This document shows, one piece after another, positions 1-10,090 of a stretch of DNA of 64,000 nucleotides. The DNA is from Lepidostoma basale (lineage: Eukaryota; Arthropoda; Insecta; Trichoptera; Lepidostomatidae). The notes beneath the pieces were generated by a model, which saw only the letters and a program-made list of their open reading frames with translations, did not search any database and was not told where the DNA came from. The stretch is taken from positions 1,178,001 through 1,242,000 of the forward strand of contig JAHDVF020000903.1 in NCBI GenBank assembly GCA_022606425.2, read 5' to 3'. The position numbers were made by a program, and so were the translations under genes. How positions within the stretch are numbered: position 1 is the first letter of the stretch; each line of letters opens with the position of its first letter.

Positions 1-459
1 TGAATCTCCGAAGAAGTAATAAGCCGAGAATATATACGCCAGACATAAGTGTAAGAAATAATCCCAATCCAGCTTTTTTTTTCAACATGACGTAATCTAG
101 AAAAAAAATGTATTTATGACCTTTATTAATAATCTAGAAAAAAAAATACTTGTATATTCATCTTTATTATACCTTATTAACAATTACCGCCGAAACTTTT
201 TTTTAAATTACAGAAACCGCCCTGGACTAATTGAAGGAAAAACCAATGGGGAGACCAACCAGAGGACCAAAATGTATTATACTTAAATTCAGTAGGATTA
301 AAAATAAATGGATTGATTTTTCAAACATTATCTGTAGATATATCAGATATAATCAAATTAAATCCCATTGTTATGTAAAATGAATCTACTCTAATAACGT
401 GAATATCAATATTTAAATTCAGTATATTTTACATAATTATTTTAATATTATTTTTGTAC
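1..459. other. AT-rich sequence, no gene seen
   Basis: I see no coding potential, known repeat end or RNA gene. There are runs of A and T and one slightly GC-richer patch near 210-270, without a recognisable motif. Confidence 0.5.
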
Positions 460-600
460 AGAAACATGTTTGCCACCCCTGATCTATGAGTATATAAGGA
501 AAAGATTGAATGGCAGCGTCATCAGTTTGTCGATGCCAGCGAGCCTGGCTTAACCAGACGTTGTCGAAATAAAGACAAATGTGGAAGTATTTATAAAAAA
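460..600 (+). mobile_element. Hammerhead-family B retroelement LTR fragment
   Basis: This stretch matches 55861-55990 in order and content: a CCCCTGATCT block, a TATA-like box, an initiator-like ATCAGT, a GCCAG/CTGGC stem and an AATAAA signal (568-573) followed by GACAAA and GTGGAAGTA. In other copies (53093-53125) the stem is followed by GAAA, CCGG and TC, the hammerhead-type order. Here GAAA has decayed to TTAA, so a ribozyme would be dead. Penelope-like elements carry hammerheads in their LTRs; assignment of this fragment to that group is inference. Confidence 0.5.
491..526 (+). promoter_or_regulatory. TATA box plus initiator in repeat B
   Basis: TATATAAGG lies at 491-499 and an arthropod-type initiator, ATCAGT, at 521-526. 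The first T of the TATA box is 33 bases from the presumptive +1 A (524). The related copy at 55.9 kb keeps the same 33-base spacing, which supports a real core promoter of the mobile element rather than chance AT-rich sequence. Activity is inferred. Confidence 0.5.
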
Positions 601-1395
601 AACATCGTTTTATCAAATTGTAATGTATTTATTTCCAATTAAATTACATCAAATAAAATGTAAGGAAAGTAGTAACTCTTTTATTATGTACATTTATATT
701 TATTTGAATTTTCGAATGCAAATGAGTAAACTATTTATTGAGTTGTTTATTGCATTGTGGACACATAATCGCCACACAGAAGTGATATGTTAAGATTTAG
801 TAGTAAAGTCAAGTAGAGTGCATATTTCCTTGCTGAGCCGCTGAAAGGATTTCCTGTTGGATATTATACCCTCGGAAAACTTTGGAGTCTTGTACGAATT
901 AAAGGAGTCTCTTTATGTCATACAATACTCCAAAGTGGGCTCTTCACTTTGTCAGTTGTAATAACTTTGAAAATAATTGAGAGACGTATAATAAACGATA
1001 ATGTTTGCATTCTACAATGTGGAATTCAATATCAATATTCCACTTAACTTCATAAAACTTTGTTTACATCTCTTTATTGGTTTTTATCTTTCGCCAACTT
1101 ATATAGTTGATACCATTTTAAATATGTTTCTTTTAAAGCAGTCACTTTAGGAATAAAAATTATTTCCCTGAAGAAAATAAGGTTTTATTGAAACTGGTTA
1201 GCACAAATATGTACTAATCAAGCAGAATAAACGGAATATATAACAAATGAGATAATATTTGCTTTAAAAAAAAATCTATATTGTTAACAAGAGAATTTAA
1301 AAAAAAATTCCAATATTTAACCCATTTGTATCTAGACAATAGACCTTTTATTATGATATATAACGAATATATTTATTATGTATAGCATAAATCTG
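601..1395. other. AT-rich sequence, no gene seen
   Basis: I see no supported gene. Short frames here show no recognisable domains or sensible composition. Confidence 0.5.
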
Positions 1396-1396
1396 A

Positions 1397-1685
1397 GGGT
1401 CAAAATACCTAAAACCGATATCAGACACCAGACAAAGCTGGTCGACATGATTGGCCGTGTTACCAAAATGAAGTGAAAATGAGCAGAACCTGCCGCCAGA
1501 CAAGGAACAGAGATATGTGCACCCATAATATTGACATGAAGACTATAGAAGAGAAAAAAGAAGCATCGATGGACCCTAAAAAGATGGGCTGAATACATTG
1601 GATGAGAGTCGCGCAGGATAAAGAAAAATGTAGAATGTTTGTTTATAGCTACATCCAGCAGTTAAAAGTTGGCAGGAAGAAGAAA
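1397..1685 (+). pseudogene. KWxWAGH-group LINE C-terminal relic
   Basis: In the frame through 1419, the translation resembles the conserved C-terminal stretch of an RTE-like LINE polyprotein: IRHQTKLVDMIGRVTK, then positions where the family has K-W-x-W-A-G-H. Both tryptophan codons appear as TGA, so the relic is dead. The same region is preserved at 29.47-29.87 kb. Downstream sequence to about 1685 has lost clear similarity. The family link rests on my recognition of the motif, not on a search. Confidence 0.5.
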
Positions 1686-1694
1686 AGTATTAGT

Positions 1695-1905
1695 AACTAA
1701 CTAACTAACTAATCATCACGCCGTCTCTCTGAAAGGGTAGGCAGAAAGAATGGACTGTCACAAAAAATAAATAAATTGAAATTAAATTTAACCGATGCGG
1801 CACTTCTCTTTTCGCCCCGCGGGAGACGCGGTGGGATGGGTTGCGAACCTCATCGCCACCAATAGGCATCTCCCGCACACACTTCAATCGTTCAACATCC
1901 ACAAA
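1695..1905 (-). mobile_element. Composite SINE-like element with LINE-1F tail
   Basis: The 3' end (1695-1768 on this strand's complement) is the terminal hairpin and TTAG-repeat tail of LINE-1F, starting with (CTAA)n. The body (about 1795-1890) is not LINE-1F: it carries a GC-rich block including CGCGGGAGACGCG and GGTGGCGATGAGGTTC. The same body and tail are joined at 54224-54378, with about 27 extra AT-rich bases inserted in this copy. A non-autonomous element borrowing the LINE tail is the simplest reading. An internally deleted LINE is the alternative. Confidence 0.5.
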
Positions 1906-1962
1906 AAAATCTAAAATAAATAATATAAAATACAATGATATGAAATAAAATAACAAAATATA

Positions 1963-2130
1963 ATAAATATCCCCCAAGCAGCCGCAAACAACGTGCCAAT
2001 GGGAACTCGCCAACCCGGAACAACTGCGAAGAGTTGGCGAGACAGTTGGAATTCTGTGTCCCAGGAGACCTCGACGCCATAAAAACAGATCCACAGATCT
2101 ATTAAAAGAGGAAGAAGAAGAAGAACAAAA
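1963..2130 (+). mobile_element. LINE 3'-end fragment with GAA tail
   Basis: The sequence ends in ATCTATTAAAAGA followed by a GAA repeat. The same end is seen, inverted, at 47405-47440, where it follows a recognisable LINE frame. The upstream part is GC-richer than its surroundings and reads through in one frame without a known domain. I infer a 5'-truncated LINE. Confidence 0.35.
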
Positions 2131-2289
2131 AATAGCATATATTATAAGATTAAGGTGTGCGAAAAAAATATTCTTAGTATGTTCAGAGTTTTGAGAGATT
2201 TTTTTCTAGTAATAAAAATATTTCTGTTGAATTAAGAAAACATTTTATGGAAGTTCGTAGTAAATAATAACATTAAATTCTGAGGTATC

Positions 2290-2812
2290 TCTACATGAGG
2301 GAGTATGGTAGTTATCCTTGGCTCTATCCCACGGCATTTTTTTTAGGAATGCTCGGAACCAATTCTCTACAGCTTCGAAGAGATGGGCATCTCATAACCC
2401 ATTTCTTTAAATTAATCAGGGGATATTTCGAGAACTCGGCCGTGCTAGAGGGTGTTGGGCTTTTTGTCCCTGATAGATTTCTCCAACAGCGACAGCACAG
2501 ATTGTTTTACCAACCGGCCACCAGAACCAATCTGCCTGCCTCTGGTGACACCGGTGAGAAGAGCAATTAGCCTGCTGAACGCGGTCTCCTCGGAGATCGA
2601 CGTCTTTTATATTAGTAAAGGTACGTTCAGGGGACAAATACTCTTGACTTTAGAAAGTATCTTGTCTTCCTAATGTCGAACCATCTCTAATGCGATCCTG
2701 GTACTTTGTTGTATTTTTATAATATTTTACCTGTACTTAATAGATGCCTTAAACATGTTCCTGTTTGTAATGTCTTTTGAGTTAATAAACTGATTTGATT
2801 TGATTAAAAAAA
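2290..2812 (+). pseudogene. Jockey/CR1-like LINE, C-terminus and 3' UTR
   Basis: The frame 2295-2570 encodes a C-terminal region of the type seen in jockey/CR1-like reverse transcriptase polyproteins: an RRDGHLITHFFKLIRG stretch, then VPDRF, a QHRLF box and RTN. Near 2530-2560 the reading shifts to the frame ending at 2673 (RRAISLLNAVSSEIDVF follows), so there is at least one frameshift. A short 3' UTR with AATAAAC leads to a TTGAT-repeat tail at about 2790-2808. The element is strongly 5'-truncated, with no reverse transcriptase core. Clade placement is tentative. Confidence 0.6.
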
Positions 2813-3350
2813 TATATATATTTTTAAATTTCATTACGTTTTTAAATATATAATATAAAACACCCTATGTATTTCATGTGTGTATGATTTCGCATTACGC
2901 GCATGCCTTCGGTAACCACTACACAGTTTTCCGTAATATCGTTTTTATTGCCGTAAAAATTTATTTGTTTCTGAACCCGCATGAATATTTTTGCAATTAG
3001 CCCTCCAGCAGCAGCCAGCAGCCCCGATGGCCGACACAAGTGTTGATGTAAAGACTCATGAATACATAGTAGCGTACAAACAAAAACACGCCGAATTTAT
3101 ACATTAGCAACTCTCGAGCATTAATCTTCCGTAAATCTTGGGAGGGAGTGCGGATATTTGGACTGGAAAAGAATTATTTTATTCTGTTGCGTCGAAATGT
3201 TCTGTACTTAATGTGCCCGAGGATTGTAAAAACAATACATGAAACAAAAAAAAATACACCGAATGAACTGTTTCTCTGTGTACTTGTCTCGAAATAATCA
3301 CACTTATTTTTTTTTATCTTTAACTAATTCACTTTTTTTAATTATAAATA
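2813..3350. other. No gene seen
   Basis: AT-rich sequence with a short CAG-type patch near 3003-3030. No repeat end or coding frame that I can support. Confidence 0.5.
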
Positions 3351-4630
3351 TTAGGTCCTTACATATGAAATTGGCGTTTTGCCGTACTGGCAACTTTGAT
3401 CTTAAATATCTTCTCTTTGGTTAGGAATTCCAAATTCAAATTTATACAGCTATTTACTCAAGTATTTGTGTTTCGAAAATTATAATTCATTTGTTTTTCC
3501 TCAATTGTTTTTTTTTCTTTGCGTCACTCAGTTTACAAAATGGAAAACTTGAAATATCGCGTTATTTACGAGTACGAGTTCCACCGTGGCACCAGTGCTG
3601 CAGAAACGGCTCGAAGGATTAATAATGTGTATGGCGACGGTGCCGCAAAAGAAAACACAGTGCGTTTTTGGATCCAACGTTTTCGTTCTGGAAATTTCGA
3701 CATGCAGAACAAGCCCCGTGGACGGCCGGAAACCAAAGTTGATAATGAAGAATTGAAGGCTATTGTGGAAGCGGATCCATCGCAAACCACGTCCGAGTTA
3801 GCTGCAGGCTGCGGTGTTAGTGATAAAACTGTTTTAATCCACATGAAGCAAATTGGGAAGGTGAAAAAGCTTGAAAGATGGGTACCTCACGAATTGAGTG
3901 AAGCAAATCAACAAACGCGCGTTGACTGCTGCGTTGCATTACTCAACCGGCACAATAATGAAGGGATTTTGAATCGAATCATTACCTGTGATGAAAAGTG
4001 GATCCTGTATGATAATCGGAAGCGCTCATCGCAATGGCTGAACCCTGCCGAACCAGCCAAACCATGCCCCATGCGAAAATTGACTCCAAAAAAGTTACTT
4101 GTGAGCGTTTGGTGGACTAGTGCTGGTGTCGTTCACTACAGCTTTCTTAAATCTGGGCAGACGATTACGGCAGATGTCTATTGTCAGCAACTCTGCAAAC
4201 CATGATGGAAAAGCTAGCTGCTAAACAACCGAGGCTGGTTAATCGCTCTAGGCCACTGCTGCTTCATGATAACGCTAGACCACACTGCACAACAGACGGC
4301 TACCAAATTAGAAGAGCTTCAATTGGAATATCTAAGACATCCACCGTACTCTCCGGACCTTGCCCCAACAAATTACTATTTTTTTCTAAATTTGGATAAC
4401 TTCTTGCAAGGGAAAAAATTCAACTCCGAAGGGGGAGTCCAAACCGACTTCAAAGATTTTATTGATTGAATGGTTTTTTTAGTAAAGGGATCGATGAACT
4501 ACCTATGAGATCGCAAAAGTGCATAGATAGCAATGGTACATACTTTGATTAAATAAATATATTATATTTTAAAAAAATCAACTTTATGTTCCTCCCATAC
4601 AAAACGCCAATTTCATATGTAAGGACCTAA
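3351..4630 (+). mobile_element. Mariner element copy 1 (cecropia-type)
   Basis: The element is bounded by perfect 31-bp terminal inverted repeats (TTAGGTCCTTACATATG at each end, inward) and flanked by TA at 3349-3350 and 4631-4632, the mariner target duplication. Length is 1280 bp, against 1288 and 1287 for the two other copies in this window. The intact termini show it arrived by transposition. The transposase inside is broken, so it could move only in trans. Confidence 0.93.
3540..4552 (+). pseudogene. Mariner transposase, frameshifted (copy 1)
   Basis: The family's transposase is 339 codons in the frame seen in copy 2. The start (MENLKYRV) is kept. The N-terminal part has two helix-turn-helix regions (about residues 1-110), then WVPHEL and the first catalytic aspartate in CDEKW. 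Against the other copies it has a 2-bp insertion near 4192, a 2-bp deletion near 4285 that restores frame, and a 7-bp deletion near 4468. The third catalytic aspartate in the APTDY box is Asn here (AAT, 4371-4373). The DD34D spacing is otherwise normal. It is closest to the cecropia subfamily that includes human Hsmar1. Confidence 0.9.
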
Positions 4631-5107
4631 TATAAACAAGCAAAGTTCCTCCACGCATGGTGTTATTAAGCACCCGGCGACCCTGGAAACGACACAAAAT
4701 CGCCACAAAAGCAAGAGAAAGATGAGATATATGTATTTTAGATTCACCTTAGAGATATATAAAGCCTTCTTATAATTAATATGAAAAAGAAGAAGAATAA
4801 TATTAAATTCTATCGTTATCAAACACGAACACGAAAGCAAGGGTCTAATAATTGAGTTGTCAAAATTTTCTACACAATTTGAAATTTTTTTATTGTTATT
4901 TATTTACAATTTTATAAACAAATTATAAACATGATTAAAAGCAGATAAGTCATTTTAATTATTACCATGACGGATGCTGGCACTGTTGAAGACACTTTTG
5001 GAAAATACGATGAATTTGAAATTTTTAGAAAAATGGAAATTTTTCGTATTATTTTCATCCATAAACATTATTTCACTTACAACTTGATATTTATTGGTAT
5101 TTTATTT
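4631..5107. other. No gene; short shared repeat at 4653-4705
   Basis: Most of this stretch shows nothing. The segment 4653-4705 (CACCCGGC, then GGAAACGACACAAA) recurs at about 14037-14090 with a few substitutions, so it is a small dispersed repeat of unknown class. Confidence 0.4.
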
Positions 5108-5565
5108 CACTAAGTACATTCTCTTTTTCCGGTATCGTGTCAAGTCTCCTCGACGTTGACTTTCACTTGAGGTCTCTGTCCCTGAAAGCTCTAAATAACT
5201 GTTCAACGCTCTTCAAACCAGTCCATTTCATTATGTTATGGAGCCAGGAGATTCGCCTCCTGACTCGTCGACCCTCTTTTTTCCCTCGAAGATCTTGTGC
5301 AGAATTCATATATTTCACCTTATCACATGTCCTAAATTCGCCAACTTACGTGCCTTGATATTGGCCAATAATTATCTATTAGCTCTGGATCTCTGGAGAA
5401 TATTTAAATTTCAAATCACATAAGGCATATTCAACATTTTGTATTTGCGGTGCGGTGACATTTCAAATGCCTCCAGTTGGTTCATGATATCAATTTTGAA
5501 GGTCCACAATTCAACACCATATAAAAATATAGACCAGACATAGTATTTGACCATTCTCTGTCTAT
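5108..5565 (-). pseudogene. RRML-group LINE relic
   Basis: Read on the minus strand, the sequence gives a YGVELWT box, then IKARKLANLGHVIR, RRRISWLHN and WTGLKSVEQLFRAFRDRD, interrupted by stops. This matches the C-terminal layout of the relic at 10415-10780 (YLGHVMR, SWLRN, WTGLRTVGELF, SQDRE). The two are the same LINE group. The 3' end lies at the lower coordinates. No reverse transcriptase core is left. Confidence 0.6.
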
Positions 5566-6389
5566 AAATGTATTTAGATTAATGGTGTCTTCACAGAAAG
5601 CTATAATTGGACATTTATTGATCCCTTTCAATTTATTCACGTTTACGTATATAAAATTACTACAATATAATACCGGGAATCACAGAAACAAATAATTTTG
5701 ATTGAAGTGGCAATGGTTAAGCGATAAATCGGGTAACGAAAATCGCACGTTGGTCTTAATTGACACCTCGAGAGGAAAGCAAAGGAAAATTTCGAAACGA
5801 CAGCACCTGAAGAGTGTTCTGTAATTAAACGCAATACCGCCACACTCGCTCCGCTCCCGGAAGGTGCGCGCTCTGCTTCTGGAATATAATTAATCTCCTC
5901 AACGAGTCGGAGTTTACAAATTTATAACTCGGCGGTATTTTAGCTTGCGCCGTTCTTATGCCCCATTAAAATAAATTTATTTTACTCTCACTGACGAACA
6001 ACTGGCTATCGTCTATTGTCGAGGGTACTCGCTCACGCTGAGGCACTCTCGCCCTGCAAACACCGTTTAAATTATTTCTCAGGATCGTAATTATTACGTA
6101 ATGTATTCGCAGTGTGTGTTTTATTGCGCGATAATGAAAAAATGATTTATCACTTTAAACAATGAATAAATTAACGCGTCACTTAACGTGCTTTAAAATT
6201 TAAAAGAAACTTAATAAGTTCACATTATTTTAAGTTCTTATGAAGTATCTGTAAACGGGTTATTAAATAACTATATTCTACAAAAATAAACAAACAATGC
6301 ATCCATCCCGTCATACGTTTCAGAAAAAATAAGCGGACAGAACGGTTCATCACACTACCCCCAAGTTTAAACAAACCCTCTTTATTTCA
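5566..6389. other. No gene; GC-richer island 5790-6075
   Basis: The island 5790-6075 is GC-richer than the surroundings (for example CACTCGCTCCGCTCCCGG near 5842), shows no repeat kin elsewhere in the window and has no long frame. It could be unique regulatory or transcribed non-coding sequence. Confidence 0.35.
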
Positions 6390-6875
6390 CTACATTCATA
6401 CAGCGAGTCATAAAAGTACATCAATTTTCTCGACTTCTCACATGACCTTGCCTTTAAAATATGATGATTTTAGACATGCTATTTTTTTTTAATATGTTCA
6501 ACTTCTTTTGAGAACATGTTCATTCATAAAAACTATTTCTTCATCAATGCATCTCAAACGCACAAGCCATCGCAGTGAACCTGTCATAATTAGTTCATTA
6601 CACTTTATTCAACTCTTCATTTATTCCTGATATCAGCATTTGAAATTACGCTATAGATCGTTTTAACAAACGCCGTCGAAGGGATCTCATCTTTACCGAT
6701 TTTTTCTGACAGTTTTATGCTCAGCTTCCATACATAGATTAAACGGGTATTTCCGCTTTCGTGGATAGTTTCTCCAGTTTTAATTTTTCCAATAATATCT
6801 TCTTTAGTTTTACCAACACTTATTTCTACTTCACTGTACGGCCATCCACTGAAAACATGCTGCTTATATATCTGT
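6390..6875 (-). pseudogene. LINE-1F relic
   Basis: The minus-strand frame 6617-6919 includes VEISVGKT, where the intact copy has a DSDIERRVGAGNK region, and ends in ISNADIRNK, equal to ISNADIRKE of the intact copy at 28.86 kb. Lower-coordinate sequence (6400-6450) corresponds to the family's TRCMNVE region, with decay. Heavily diverged, with stops. Confidence 0.6.
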
Positions 6876-7083
6876 ATAATACACAAATACACTATTTTAC
6901 TAATATACAAAATATACATACATACGATGTAGAAATGTAAATGTAGTAGAAATTAGATCTCGCAGATTATTGTAAAACAAATGAATGGTTGAAGTTAAAT
7001 AGGCGCTAAGTACCAAAAAAAATACAAAAAACTATGTATGCATTTAGTGCCTATTTTACTGCAACCATTCAAATCTGTTGACG

Positions 7084-7567
7084 ATAGATAAGTAGTGAAT
7101 GTGGTGTAAATGAAAGTATTATGAACAAAATAATTAAAGGATCATTAAGATAGTTTGAAACTTAGGACGTCTTCAACTTCGATGGAGGGACGGCATTAAA
7201 TAAACCACTGGTATGACGTGGATGCACGTTGCCCAGAATCGACAGACATGGAAGCAGATGGAGGAGGCCTACGTCCAGGAGTGGACGGATATGGGCTGAT
7301 GATGAAGTTGATGATGAACATGGACCCGTTGAAATAATGTATTCAGAAAGATTAGTAAAGAAACAATATATTAACAATGTAAACCGAGCAAGAAATAGAG
7401 GAAGACCGAGAAAATTCATGCACGATCAAATAAATCAAATATTAAAAGTCCACCGCGTGAGAATTCGGAGAAATTTACATGCGCGCGTGACACGATATAC
7501 GAATGTTGAGAAAGCAAGAGAAGTTTGTAAGGAAAGAAAAATGTCACTGTCCAATTTCAGTTAGTTT
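7084..7567 (+). pseudogene. LINE-1F relic split by another LINE
   Basis: Segments 7084-7161 and 7317-7567 are consecutive parts of LINE-1F. The first has GVNESIMNKIIKGSL-like codons. The second has VKKQYINNVN, RNRGRPRKF, HDQINQILKV and VEKAREVCKERK. They are separated by 155 bases of a different LINE end (7162-7316). The 3' end is degraded: the usual terminal hairpin is gone. Confidence 0.75.
7162..7316 (+). mobile_element. KWxWAGH-group LINE 3' end, nested
   Basis: The sequence contains GATGGAGGGACGGCATTAAA and later ATGGAAGCAGATGGAGGAGG. It is closely similar to 29727-29866 (QNRRTWKQVEEAY, then WTD in the right frame) and ends in a GATGATGAAGTTGATGATG tail, a TGA-type simple repeat. It interrupts LINE-1F sequence and so arrived later. 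The target duplication is not clean. Confidence 0.7.
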
Positions 7568-8104
7568 TAACATTTATTTAAGATCATGATCAAAAAAACG
7601 ATACACGTATTTAGAAATATAATTCCTAATTTTTTTTTTTTTTTATTTTTTTTTCTCGTAGATAAAGACATTAATCTCATCTTAGCGAGTTTAAAAAAAC
7701 AAGTACCCTTTTATACTTTTATCTCTTAAGAATTATCTATACCTCACTTTTGCATTAATGAGTCTTCTGCGATACAAGTTAGTTCATTATTTCAAACTCT
7801 CGGCTGTAAGAATCCAAAGTCTCGGTATATTTACAACGAAAAAAATTCAAGTTGACACAAAAAAATAACTTTTAAATTATCCCATTATTAAGTTTCCGAT
7901 AAAGTTCCCGGCGGCCAGAATACATTATCGGGCTAATTTGCATTATAGTGCACGGCGGCTGTGAGTTGTTTGACGAACAGATTATCCGCTCCACGGCGCG
8001 GTGGAACAAGAAGCAGCCGTGTTTTCCTTCCCCGGAGTTCTCGTGCATGATGTTATGGCGTCTTCATTTACTTTGATCACGATATTTGGTAAGTTTCCAC
8101 GTTC
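7568..8104. other. No gene; GC-richer island 7880-8070
   Basis: The first part is AT-rich with poly(T). The island 7880-8070 is GC-rich and unique in the window. It contains an exact POU octamer, ATTTGCAT, at 7936-7943, beside a TAAT core. This would fit a cis-regulatory element, but nothing in the sequence proves it. Confidence 0.35.
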
Positions 8105-8494
8105 ATGTACACAGACCTATAATAATAAATCTTGAATGAAAATATAAGAGGTGAATGCGGTGCAAATGATGGTGTCATGAATAAAATAATGAAAGGATCA
8201 TTAAGATGGTTTGGACATATGGAAAGAATGAACGAAGAAAGAATGGTAAAAAAATTATATGTTAATGATGTAAATGGAACCAGAAATAGAGGAAGGCCGA
8301 GGAAAACGTGGCACGATCAAATAAATCAAATATAGAATGTCGGCCATGTGAGGAGTCAGAGAAATCGACGCGCGTGCATGACACGATGTATGAATGTTGA
8401 GGAAGCGAGAGAAATATGTCAGGAAAGAAAAGTGTGGCAGTCCAGTCTTTCTGCCTACCCCTTCGGGGAGACGGCGTGATGGTTAGTTAGTTTT
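8105..8494 (+). pseudogene. LINE-1F 3' end, TTAG-tailed
   Basis: The frame from 8132 encodes GSLRWFGHMERM, MVKKLYVNDVNG, RNRGRPRKTWHDQINQI and then a stop (TAG, 8333-8335) where the intact copy reads on. Downstream the rest of the C-terminus is still legible to the terminal GETA-stop. The 3' end is the CCCCTTCGGGG hairpin, then GGCGTGATGG and three TTAG units. It belongs to a diverged subfamily. Confidence 0.85.
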
Positions 8495-8845
8495 TAGTAT
8501 AAATTTTAGTTAAGAAAACGTTCAAGTTCACAATATTTTACGATGGTTCAAAAGGTTTGTAATTAATTCTGGACTAAAGTTACAAGTGTTTCATGTTTAA
8601 ACAACAAACTGAGTTGTCCATTTATCCTTCGTCATTGATATTTTTTAAGCCTCATTCCACCAAAAGGTGTCATGAAATAAGCTTTTTTTAAATTTTACGC
8701 GAGGTATAAGTCGAGGTAATATTTTATTATAAATCAAATTTACCTTTATATGGATCTACAAATAAAAATACTGCAAACTAAACAATTATGTACATAAATG
8801 AAACCCGTGGAAAAAAAGTATTCTTATAATACAGTATATTACAAT

Positions 8846-9236
8846 ATTTTTGTATAACAGGTCGTTTGAACCCTATTATTGTTAAAAGCTGGAAGAATCG
8901 ACGTGCATGTATGACTCGCTGTATAAATATAGAGGAAGCTAGAGAGGTATGTCAGGATAGAATACTGTGGCGGTCCATTTTCTCTGCCTACCCCTGCGGG
9001 GAAACGGCGTGATGGTTTGTTGTTGTTGTTGTTTTTGAACCCTATTACTGTATACAATCTGTTTGATTAGCATGACATGCGATAGGTAGCTAGTCTATCG
9101 CCATATTGTCACGTGAATTCTACCAGATCAAAAAGAGTATGAGATTTTATTTCACACTGTCATCGCCGCATATCAAACCTGGGACCCTAGGTATGGCAGT
9201 CAGAGCGGTTGCAACTCTGCCACGAATAGCGTCGTC
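8846..9236 (-). mobile_element. tRNA-derived SINE, interrupted by LINE-1F
   Basis: The 3' part of the SINE (8846-8878) and the rest (9034-9236) flank a nested LINE-1F end. Read on the minus strand, the head has the degraded B box and A box (TGGCAGAGTTG) of a tRNA, then the SINE body with ACGTGACAATA. The interruption is flanked by TTTGAACCCTATTA at 8865-8878 and again at 9034-9047, a 14-bp target duplication. Confidence 0.85.
8879..9033 (+). mobile_element. LINE-1F 3' end nested in SINE, TTG-tailed
   Basis: This is a very short 5'-truncated copy starting around the family's KVGHVRSRKNRRACMTR region, with a small internal gap, and reading CQDRILWRSIFSAYPCGETA-stop. The tail is GATGG followed by TTG repeats rather than TTAG. 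The hairpin loop is TGC (CCCCTGCGGGG), as in the 27976-29225 copy, so it belongs to the younger subfamily. It has a 14-bp target duplication. Confidence 0.88.
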
Positions 9237-10090
9237 ATATAATATTATTTAAATATAAAATTTCATTTTAAATGTATTTTCATATAGTTAATTATAATAT
9301 TATGTTCATTAACTTAAACTTAAATAAAAAGGAAACATGATGTTTAGGTACGAGTATTTTGCATATATTGTAAACCATTTTCATGAAATCTGTGGAATTA
9401 TAATTTATCCAGGTATGCTCCAAGAATCGAGCTCACAGTGTGTCCCAATTAATTACATTTGTAAGGTACTCTTAGTACCACTTGTCTTATCTTACAAATG
9501 CTTTCCGTGAGCCCCCTTTATAAAGAGCAATGCAGCTTTTAAAAGACGTGGCACAGTGTAATTTCAAAACTACGCTTAAAGAGTTTGTGAACCGTGGTCT
9601 TTTTAACTAGCCTTTTCCCCGCTATTTTATTCATAAGTCTTAAATACTTTTTTGTAAGTCAATTTGAAATGAGCAAGATAATTTACAATTATAAATTAAG
9701 TGGCGTCTTGGCGAAGAAGTGTATGCCATGAAAATTTTTCAAAATTACTGAAGTATGCATTTTTGCCTTAAAATATAGGAGGGTGGATTGGTGAAGAGAC
9801 ATATGACTAGAAATTTTTCAGTTATTATTTTAATATAAATATTGTTAAAAGTTCTACAAAGCACGAACATTGCGTGTTGCATATCTTTATTTGTTAGTCC
9901 TCCTGAGAAATAATTCATTAATAATATATGTACCTCTTTACCAACATACCACATAATGTTGCATGTTAGAATCAGCAAAAATGTTGTAGACAAATAGATC
10001 ATTACAATATGTGTGCGTGAAAATAATTTATACCAGAATACCGAACAAAGAAATGTATGCCAGATAAATTTAAATTTATGAATGGATCTG
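9237..10090. other. AT-rich sequence, no gene seen
   Basis: I find no known repeat or coding frame with recognisable content here. Confidence 0.5.

Noticed and set aside
1705..2094. 129-codon minus-strand frame as a protein
   Set aside because: It runs across two different repeat ends and a simple AT stretch. Chance read-through.
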